Below, one piece after another: positions 58,115 through 64,000 of a stretch of 64,000 nt of DNA (the stretch's first letter is position 1; every line of letters begins with the position of its first letter). The position numbers and the translations under genes are program-made. Below the pieces are notes generated by a model. It worked only from the letters and a program-made list of their open reading frames with translations. It ran no database searches and was not told the origin of the DNA. The DNA is from DASQHW01 sp963837155 (lineage in GTDB: Bacteria; Actinomycetota; Acidimicrobiia; IMCC26256; PALSA-610): assembly GCA_963837155.1 (NCBI GenBank), contig CAWIMB010000002.1, positions 3,224,001 through 3,288,000 on the forward strand. Reading direction: 5' to 3'.

Positions 58115-58510
58115 CTACGACTGCAACACGGTGCTCGCGAACGTGAACAGGACAATGCCGTACACGATCGTCGCCCCGATGATCCCAATCGTGAACACAC
58201 GGCGGAAGAACGGCGCGTCCTGCTTCATGTGCATGTACCACGCGCACACGAGCACGAACTTCGCGGTCGCCATGGCGGCCAGAATGAAGATCAAGAGGTT
58301 CGAGTTGATGTCGGTGTACGACGCCGCGACCTCGAACGCGGTGAGAATGACGAGCACCATTGCGATGAGGACGTACTGACGCGGGCCCGGGTGCGCATGG
58401 TCCTCAGCTGCGACTGGGAATCCCATGTCCGCCGCGACGAGATCGCCGCCGTCCGCGCCCGCGGGAACAACCTCGGTGCCGGGTTCAGCGACGTCGGTGC
58501 CGTCGGTCAT
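58115..58510 (-). CDS. ctaF: Cytochrome c oxidase subunit IV family protein
   Basis: 131 aa. An acidic N-terminus, then three helices: QYVLIAMVLVILTAFEVAAS, LLIFILAAMATAKFVLVCAW with YMHMKQ, and VFTIGIIGATIVYGIVLFTF. This is the prokaryotic COX4 layout. ATG at 58510, 18 bp after the ctaE stop; directly followed by ctaG. Confidence 0.88.
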   Translation of the reverse strand: MTDGTDVAEPGTEVVPAGADGGDLVAADMGFPVAAEDHAHPGPRQYVLIAMVLVILTAFEVAASYTDINSNLLIFILAAMATAKFVLVCAWYMHMKQDAPFFRRVFTIGIIGATIVYGIVLFTFASTVLQS

Positions 58511-58528
58511 TGCGCGTGTTCCTTGGTA

Positions 58529-59170
58529 CTAGTGGGCCGGGATCAGGTAGATGGCCGTGAAGATGAAGATCCACACGATGTCGACGAAGTGCCAGTAGAG
58601 GCCGGCAATCTCCACCGCCTCGGACTTCCCTTGGGGTAACCGTCCCTGCGCGGATCGCCCCCAGAGCATGAGCAGCCACACGATTCCCATCGTGACGTGC
58701 GCGCCGTGCAGGCCGGTGAGCACGAAGAACGTCGTGCCGAACATGTTCGACGACAGAGTGACGCCTTGACGGTAGAACTCGGTGAACTCGAACACCTGAC
58801 CCGAGATGAACGTGAGGCCGAAGAGCGCGGTGGCGAGCAGCCAGATCCGCAGCTGTCGATGGTCGCCGCGCTGGATCGCGGCGAGCGCGAGCACCATCGT
58901 GAGCGAGCTCATCAACAAGATGAACGACGTCACCGACGTGAACGGGATGCTGTACACGTCCTCGGGCCGCTTGCCCTTGAGGAACTGCGTGTCGCGGCCG
59001 CGGTAGAGGAAGTACGTCGCGATGAACGCGCCAAAGAACAGCGCCTCCGATGACAGGAAGAGCCAGATCGCGAGCTTCGCGTTGCTGACGCCGGTGTTCG
59101 TCTCGTGGGCGTGATCGGGTTCGGCGTGCGCGAGCCCCCCTGATTGCGCGGGGACGACTGCCTGGGCCAT
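58529..59170 (-). CDS. ctaE: Cytochrome c oxidase subunit III
   Basis: 213 aa with five helices. LAIWLFLSSEALFFGAFIAT with its conserved Glu, TSFILLMSSLTMVLALAAIQ, FTEFYRQGVTLSSNMFGTTF, LTGLHGAHVTMGIVWLL and GLYWHFVDIVWIFIFTAIYL fit the COX3 family. ATG at 59170 shares a base with the ctaD stop (TGATG). The much longer frame extending upstream is a shadow of ctaD. Confidence 0.95.
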   Translation of the reverse strand: MAQAVVPAQSGGLAHAEPDHAHETNTGVSNAKLAIWLFLSSEALFFGAFIATYFLYRGRDTQFLKGKRPEDVYSIPFTSVTSFILLMSSLTMVLALAAIQRGDHRQLRIWLLATALFGLTFISGQVFEFTEFYRQGVTLSSNMFGTTFFVLTGLHGAHVTMGIVWLLMLWGRSAQGRLPQGKSEAVEIAGLYWHFVDIVWIFIFTAIYLIPAH

Positions 59171-61119
59171 CAGTGCGCCCCTTCCCCATGTGCGGCATCG
59201 GGTTCGGTCGGCGGTTCGATCGCCCACCCGGTGATGCCGAAGAAGCCGATCAGCACACCGGCCGCGAGGATCCACCAGTTCTTGAACACGAACCCGTAGC
59301 CGATGGTCGGCAACGCGAGCGCGAAGATCAGCGGCCAGTACGACGGCGACGGCATGTGGATGCTGCCGGGCTCGACGGCGGGATGCTCGTGCTCGGCGAC
59401 TTCGACCGCGCCGCCGGCCGGCAGCTTCACGAGCCGGCCTTCGTCGTCCTCGGTGTACTTGCGGTGCCAGAGCTCGTCGCGGTGCGTCACGACCGGCACT
59501 TCGGGGAAGTTGTACTCGGGCGGTGGCGACGACGTCATCCACTCGAGCGTGCGCGCGTCCCACGGGTCGGTGCCGACTGGCTCTCGCCCGGAGCGCTTCG
59601 CCGAAAAGAAGATGTTCACGAGATACACGAGCACCGAAAGCGCGATCAGGAACGCGCCGATCGTCGCCACCATGTTCAGCGTGTCCCAGCCCATGCCTTT
59701 CGGATACGTGTACGTGCGGCGGGGCTGGCCCGCGAAGCCGAGGAAGTGCATCGGGAAGAACGTCAGGTTGAACCCGATCACCATCAGCCAGAAGTTGAGC
59801 TTCCCAAGCCGCTCGTCGAGCGCGTAGCCGAAGAACTTCGGCCACCAGTAGTAGAAGCCGCCGAAAACGGCAAACATCAGCCCGCCGAACAGCACGTAGT
59901 GGAAGTGCGCGACGACGAAGTACGTGTCGGTCTGTTGTGTGTCGGAAGGCACGATCGCGTGCATGACGCCCGAGAGGCCGCCGATCGTGAACTGCGCGAT
60001 GAACCCGAGCGCGAAGAGCATTGGAGTGGCAAGTCGTACCGCGCCTCCCCACACGGTGCCGAGCCAGTTGAAGATCTTCACGCCCGTGGGAATCGCGATG
60101 AGCATGGTCGAGATACCGAATGCCGAGACGGCGACCGGGCCAATTCCCGTGACGAACATGTGGTGTGCCCACACACCCCATCCGAGGAAGCCGATCGCGA
60201 TCCCGGACATGACCACGACCGCGTAGCCGAACAGCGGCTTGCGCGAGAACACCGGCAGGATCTCCGACACGATGCCCATGCCGGGAAGGATGAGGATGTA
60301 CACCTCGGGATGACCAAAGATCCAGAAGAGGTTCTGATACATCAGCGGATCGCCGCCGGCGGCCGCGTTGAAGAAGTTCGTGTGGAAGTTGCGATCCATG
60401 AAGATCATGATCATCGCCGCGGTGACCGGCGGCATCGCGAAGAGCGTGAGGAACGCGACGACCATCATCATCCACACGAACACCGGCAAACGCATCATCG
60501 TCATGCCCGGCGCGCGCATGTTGATGATCGTCACGAGGAAGTTCACGGCGGTCGCGACCGACCCGATGCCCAGCATGATGAGGCCGACCGACCAGAAGTC
60601 GGTGCCTCGCCCGGGCAAGTAACCGGCGGACACCGGCGTGCTCGTCAGCGGCGCGTACCCGAACCAACCGCCGTCCGGAGCACCGCCCAGCGCGAACGAC
60701 GAATAGATGAACAGGCCGCCAAGAGCGAAGATCCAAAAGCCGAGCATGTTGAGGCGCGGGAATGCGACGTCGCGCGCGCCGATCATCAACGGCACGAGGT
60801 AGTTGCCGAACGCGGCGGCGATCGGCATTCCCATGAGGAACACCATCGTGGTGCCGTGCATCGTGAAGAACTCGTTGTAGCGAGCCGCCGTCAACACCGT
60901 GCCGTTCGGACGCGCGAGCTGGAGCCGGATGAACAACGCCTCGATGCCGCCAACGAGCAAGAAGACCGTCGCGAGCGAGCCGTACATGATCGCGATCTTC
61001 TTGTGATCGATCGTCGTCACCCAGCTCCACGGCCCGGTCGTCGCGCGCGGCCGCGCAAGCAGTCGGACCCGGAGGGACGGCGCTTCGACAAGTGCGTGCG
61101 CGTCTTCGACGGTCGTCAT
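59170..61119 (-). CDS. ctaD: Cytochrome c oxidase subunit I with C-terminal extension
   Basis: 649 aa. Haem and copper ligands: His88 (TMHGTTMVF), HPEVY (270-274; CuB His and cross-linked Tyr, with the Glu of the A1 type), HH (319-320), and HFH (405-407). Twelve helices of the core end at about 540; after an acidic linker (VEVAEHEHPAVEPGS) two more helices follow (YWPLIFALALPTIGYGFVF; WILAAGVLIGFFGITGWAIE), a subunit IV-like addition. ATG at 61119 overlaps the ctaC stop (ATGA). The enzyme is a proton-pumping caa3-type oxidase. Confidence 0.96.
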   Translation of the reverse strand: MTTVEDAHALVEAPSLRVRLLARPRATTGPWSWVTTIDHKKIAIMYGSLATVFLLVGGIEALFIRLQLARPNGTVLTAARYNEFFTMHGTTMVFLMGMPIAAAFGNYLVPLMIGARDVAFPRLNMLGFWIFALGGLFIYSSFALGGAPDGGWFGYAPLTSTPVSAGYLPGRGTDFWSVGLIMLGIGSVATAVNFLVTIINMRAPGMTMMRLPVFVWMMMVVAFLTLFAMPPVTAAMIMIFMDRNFHTNFFNAAAGGDPLMYQNLFWIFGHPEVYILILPGMGIVSEILPVFSRKPLFGYAVVVMSGIAIGFLGWGVWAHHMFVTGIGPVAVSAFGISTMLIAIPTGVKIFNWLGTVWGGAVRLATPMLFALGFIAQFTIGGLSGVMHAIVPSDTQQTDTYFVVAHFHYVLFGGLMFAVFGGFYYWWPKFFGYALDERLGKLNFWLMVIGFNLTFFPMHFLGFAGQPRRTYTYPKGMGWDTLNMVATIGAFLIALSVLVYLVNIFFSAKRSGREPVGTDPWDARTLEWMTSSPPPEYNFPEVPVVTHRDELWHRKYTEDDEGRLVKLPAGGAVEVAEHEHPAVEPGSIHMPSPSYWPLIFALALPTIGYGFVFKNWWILAAGVLIGFFGITGWAIEPPTEPDAAHGEGAH

Positions 61120-62234
61120 GGTGACTGACACTCCGGATAGGACTTCGGCGTCGTTGTGGTCTCGGTGAGCAAGAAGCACGCGATCTTCTTCGCCTCTTCC
61201 TGGCTCATCCCTTGATCCTGGAAGTCGGGCATGTGCTGCTCGAGCTTGCCCATCGGTTTGCGGCTGGGCGCGTTGTAGACCCACTGCCACAAGTTGTCGT
61301 AGGTCATCTCGTACATGAAGCCGGCGAAGCCCTCCCGGTCACCGACGTGCGTGAGGTTCGGCCCGACTGCGCCGGGCTTCGTGGGCGCAAAGCTGTGGCA
61401 TGACGTGCAGTTCCACTGCTTGTCGTTCACGCCGTTCTTGTAAAAGTCCTCAGAGCGTGCACTCGATTGGCTCTGTTCCCACGCGCGGAACTCTTCGGGG
61501 CTCTGGGCGATCACGCGCAACCGCATGTCGGCATGGGAGAGCCCGCAGTATTCGGCGCACTGGCCGTCGAACGTGCCCGGCCGGTCGGCTTGGAGCTTGA
61601 GGAAGTGCGTGCGGCCGGGTACGACGTCCTTCTTGCCGTTCAGCTCCGGCACCCAGAACGAGTGGATCACGCCGTTCGCGTAGCAACCCTCGCCGGAACA
61701 CGGCGGCGGCCCCTTCAGGGTGAGCGACACCGGCACACCGACGGGGATGTGCATCTCGTTCGCGGTCTCGACGTTGCTGTCGTCGTCGTAGTGGTACTCC
61801 CACCACCATTGGCGCGCGGTGACGGTGATGTGCACCACGTTGGGACCGGCCGGCTTCTTGGCGAGGTCGAAGATCGTCGCGACCGTCGGCACCGCCATGA
61901 TCGCGAGGATCAGCGCCGGGACAATCGTCCAGCTGACCTCGAGCACCGTGTTGCCGTGCACCTGCTTCGGCGCACGGTCCTCGCCGGGCTTTACACGGAA
62001 TCGCAGCGCGACGTAGATCGTGCCGCCGACAACGCCGACACCGATGACGACCGCGATCCAGAAGAACGGTTTCGTGAGATCGAGGATCTTGTGCGCGTAC
62101 GGCCCGGCGGGTCGCAACGCGTTCTGCTTGTTGTCGGGGTCGGTCTTGTCGCCGCAACCCGCAAGCACCACGGCGGCGATCGCGACGGCGGCCACGATCG
62201 CGGCGCGCCGGAACCGGTGGGTGCGGTCCAACAT
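61116..62234 (-). CDS. ctaC: Cytochrome c oxidase subunit II with fused cytochrome c (caa3 type)
   Basis: 372 aa. Signal peptide with lipobox VVLAGC (Cys27), two membrane helices, then the CuA domain (WWWEYHY, HSFWVPELNGKKD, and FDGQCAEYCGLSHADM with the Cys, His and Met ligands), and a C-terminal cytochrome c with CTSCH and the axial Met in EQHMPDF. The fusion marks a caa3 oxidase that takes electrons straight from cytochrome c or the bc complex. First gene of a six-gene operon; 158 bp separate it from era. ATG at 62234. Confidence 0.96.
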   Translation of the reverse strand: MLDRTHRFRRAAIVAAVAIAAVVLAGCGDKTDPDNKQNALRPAGPYAHKILDLTKPFFWIAVVIGVGVVGGTIYVALRFRVKPGEDRAPKQVHGNTVLEVSWTIVPALILAIMAVPTVATIFDLAKKPAGPNVVHITVTARQWWWEYHYDDDSNVETANEMHIPVGVPVSLTLKGPPPCSGEGCYANGVIHSFWVPELNGKKDVVPGRTHFLKLQADRPGTFDGQCAEYCGLSHADMRLRVIAQSPEEFRAWEQSQSSARSEDFYKNGVNDKQWNCTSCHSFAPTKPGAVGPNLTHVGDREGFAGFMYEMTYDNLWQWVYNAPSRKPMGKLEQHMPDFQDQGMSQEEAKKIACFLLTETTTTPKSYPECQSP

Positions 62235-62314
62235 CAGCCTCTCTACAGCTTCCTTCGGAGAGAATTCGGCGGGACTCTACTGCTGTGGTTTCTCCGAATC
62301 ACAACTCTGTCACG

Positions 62315-62338
62315 GGCGCCACCAGCGGTGGTGGCACC
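62315..62338 (-). terminator. Hairpin between era and the oxidase operon
   Basis: GGCGCCACCA (62315-62324) pairs with TGGTGGCACC (62329-62338), one G-T pair, loop GCGG. It lies 54 bp after the era stop and before ctaC, both leftward, so it can end the era transcript. No T run follows. Confidence 0.55.
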
Positions 62339-62392
62339 ACAATTTCTTTCGCTGCAGAGGGGCGCCGGGGCCACTTGTTCACAAGCGATTTC

Positions 62393-63295
62393 TCACAGTC
62401 CGAGGCGGTCGAGTGCGCCTGCGCGGCGCTGCCAGTCGGGCTCGACCTTGACACGCGTCTCGAGGTGCACCCGCATGCCGAGCAGCGCCTCGAGCTCGCG
62501 GCGAGCGGCCGTTCCCGCCGCCTTGAGCACCGCCCCGCCCTTGCCGATCACGATGCCCTTCTGGGACTCACGCTCGACGCGCACGATGACGCGTACCGCG
62601 AGCAGTGGCTCGCCGGACGACGTCCGCCGCTCCTCGATGTCCTCGGTGTTGACCGCGATCGAATGTGGGAGCTCCTCGCGCGCGACGGCGAGGAGCTTTT
62701 CACGCAACAGCTCGGCGGCGAGGAAGGATTCGGGTTGATCGGTGACGACGTCGTCCGGGTAGTAGTGCGGACCATCCGGGAGGCGAGCCTCCAACTCGCC
62801 GATGAGGGCCTCGAGGCCGTTCGCGGTCCGCGCCGACAACGGAACGTATGCCGCGAAGTCGCCGAGCTCGCCGGACGCGACGGCCAGATGCTCGCCGATC
62901 GCGTCGTGCGACGCGACATCGATCTTGTTCAGCGCGAGCACGACCGGGGTGTCGACCGCGGTGAGGCGCTCGGCGACGAAGCGGTCGCCCGGGCCGATCG
63001 GCGCATTCGCCTCGATGACGAAGCACACGGTGTCGACCTCGCGGAGCGTCGCGAGCGCCCGCTCGTTCCCGCGCTCGCCGAGCAGCGTTCGTGGGCGGTG
63101 TACGCCAGGCGTGTCGACGAAGACGATCTGCGTCGCGCTGGTCGTGCGTACTGCGCGGACCTGCGTGCGCGTGGTCTGCGGTTTGTCGGAGACGATCGAC
63201 ACCTTCCGGCCCACGATCGCGTTGACCAGCGTCGACTTGCCGACGTTCGGCCGGCCCACGATCGCAACGAAGCCCGACCGAAAAGTGTTGCTCAT
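62393..63295 (-). CDS. era: GTPase Era
   Basis: 300 aa. G motifs GRPNVGKS (about 13-20), DTPG, NKID and a C-terminal KH RNA-binding domain with GKGGAVLKAAGTAARRELEA. Era binds 16S rRNA during 30S assembly. The ATG at 63295 has no ribosome site but overlaps the TGA of a 38-aa leader (ATGA), which itself copies the first 17 codons of era. Upstream extension of the frame (from 63355) lacks family features. Confidence 0.95.
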   Translation of the reverse strand: MSNTFRSGFVAIVGRPNVGKSTLVNAIVGRKVSIVSDKPQTTRTQVRAVRTTSATQIVFVDTPGVHRPRTLLGERGNERALATLREVDTVCFVIEANAPIGPGDRFVAERLTAVDTPVVLALNKIDVASHDAIGEHLAVASGELGDFAAYVPLSARTANGLEALIGELEARLPDGPHYYPDDVVTDQPESFLAAELLREKLLAVAREELPHSIAVNTEDIEERRTSSGEPLLAVRVIVRVERESQKGIVIGKGGAVLKAAGTAARRELEALLGMRVHLETRVKVEPDWQRRAGALDRLGL

Positions 63296-63408
63296 GGTCG
63301 GATTCGCCACCGCTGCGGGCGGCTGCGCCGCCGTCCCGGGCCGCGACTCCTCCAAGCGTTCGGCCGGCCCACGATCGCAACGAAGCCCGAACGGAAAGGA
63401 TCAGTCAT
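63292..63408 (-). CDS. Leader peptide from a duplicated era start
   Basis: 38 aa: MTDPFRSGFVAIVGRPN, nearly the same as the era N-terminus (MSNTFRSGFVAIVGRPN), followed by 21 unrelated Arg-rich residues (AWRSRGPGRRRSR...). Bases 63358-63408 repeat 63245-63295, the first 33 bases of the + strand copy without a difference. Its ATG overlaps the stop of the CBS gene and its TGA overlaps the era ATG, so it bridges the two genes for translation. Confidence 0.6.
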   Translation of the reverse strand: MTDPFRSGFVAIVGRPNAWRSRGPGRRRSRPQRWRIRP

Positions 63409-64000
63409 CCCGTGCGTTCGGCAACTGGGGGTATTTCTCCGGCCCTCGGTGAGATGATCACCGACACGATGCGACGGCCTTGCACGCGTTCGGCACAGAA
63501 CTCCAACCCGTCCGCGTTCACGCACTCTCCTTCGACCGGGACGTGGCCGAGCGTGTTGAAGACGAGCCCGCCGACCGTGTCCCACTCTTCCTGCGGGAGG
63601 TCGACGCGCAGCAGATCGTTGACCTCGTCGATGGGCGTGCGCCCGGGCACGCGCCACGATCCGTTCGGTAGTCGCTCGACCGCCGGCTCTTCGACGTCGT
63701 ACTCGTCGGTGATCTCGCCGACGATCTCCTCGAGCAGGTCCTCCATCGTGACGAGACCGGCAGTCCCGCCGTACTCGTCGACGACGAGCGCCATGTGGAA
63801 CTTCTCGGTCTGCATCTCGCGCAGGAGCTCGGCAACACGCTTGGACTCGGGCACGAAGTGCGCGGGTCGCAGGCTCTGGCGCACGGGCTCGGAACCGCCA
63901 CCACCACTGCTGCGCGCAACCAGGTCCTTCAAGAACACGAGCCCGACGATGTCGTCGATGCTCTCTTCGTAGGCGGGCAGGCGGGACTTTCCGGCGCTGA
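63405..64000 (-). CDS. CBS-domain protein, CorC/HlyC family (partial, start beyond window)
   Basis: 198 codons are in the window; the gene continues past its right edge. SRLPAYEESIDDIVGLVFLK is the end of the first CBS repeat; EMQTEKFHMALVVDEYGGTA and LVTMEDLLEEIVGEITDEYD belong to the second; then a CorC-HlyC domain with SWRVPGRTPIDEVNDLLRVD, WDTVGGLVFNTLGHVPVEGE and a last strand VSVIISP. The membrane DUF21 part would lie upstream. These proteins act in Mg2+/Co2+ homeostasis. Its stop overlaps the leader of era; ybeY-corC-era is a common order. Confidence 0.9.
   Translation of the reverse strand, partial: SAGKSRLPAYEESIDDIVGLVFLKDLVARSSGGGGSEPVRQSLRPAHFVPESKRVAELLREMQTEKFHMALVVDEYGGTAGLVTMEDLLEEIVGEITDEYDVEEPAVERLPNGSWRVPGRTPIDEVNDLLRVDLPQEEWDTVGGLVFNTLGHVPVEGECVNADGLEFCAERVQGRRIVSVIISPRAGEIPPVAERTG

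Noticed and set aside
58529..61030. An 833-aa leftward frame ending in subunit III
   Set aside because: Only its last 213 residues are subunit III; the rest is an out-of-frame shadow of ctaD.
59173..61128. A 651-aa rightward frame over ctaD
   Set aside because: Composition is almost only Arg, Glu, His and Asp, typical of antisense reading of a GC-rich membrane-protein gene.

Overview
The window comes from a GC-rich, high-GC Gram-positive (actinobacterial) genome, most plausibly an uncultured member of the Acidimicrobiia. Pointers are the strongly G/C-biased third codon positions, many GTG starts, dense ATGA/GTGA stop-start overlaps, lipoproteins with Ser/Thr-rich stalks, a caa3-type oxidase operon (ctaC-D-E-F-G), a divergent tatA/tatBC locus and a dnaG-sigA pair. 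The lineage is an inference; no rRNA gene is present.

Layout. 1-5 kb: a coupled operon of fdhD and two inositol-monophosphatase-like genes, an ankyrin protein, mobA, a pterin dehydratase and a DUF971 protein. 4.9-12.4 kb: signalling genes (PAS-GGDEF-EAL; a zinc-ribbon/class III cyclase/AAA/TPR giant; PAS-GAF-PAS-PP2C phosphatase). 12.4-20.5 kb: a sugar-catabolic operon (LuxR-type AAA regulator, two GH4 glycosidases, nagB, a degraded yczE-like gene, a Gfo/Idh/MocA oxidoreductase). 20.6-26.4 kb: a RidA/esterase/ThuA operon, a hydroxyisobutyrate-dehydrogenase-like enzyme, a thiamine-binding protein, an ATP-grasp protein and the tat genes. 26.4-35.7 kb: envelope and secreted proteins, a GT-C glycosyltransferase and hydrolases.

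35.85-40.42 kb is a 4.5-kb integrative element inserted in the 3' half of tRNA-Ile2(CAT), bounded by a 41-bp direct repeat. It carries a tyrosine recombinase, an excisionase-like gene, two toxin-antitoxin modules (a ribbon-helix-helix pair and Xre-RES), three tightly packed non-canonical class II tRNA-like genes and a perfect three-way-junction structure. I regard this as the most novel part of the window.

40.4-64 kb is mostly core: ECF sigma factor with a membrane partner, tRNA-Asn, sigA, dnaG, dgt, GNAT, ppdK, a DnaJ-RDD protein, glyQS, recO, uppS, a lipid kinase, the caa3 oxidase operon, era and a CBS-domain protein cut by the window edge. era is preceded by a 38-aa leader made from a duplication of its own start.

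A recurrent oddity is damage to otherwise conserved genes: about sixteen single-base frameshifts (ppdK, glyQS, uppS, ctaG, luxR, GH4 and others), plus three genes (tatC, yczE, a cyclase) that lack large internal segments. Stop-start overlaps reappear once each frame is restored, which argues that many of the single-base events are sequence errors. Coordinates of such genes are given for the restored gene and the break is described.
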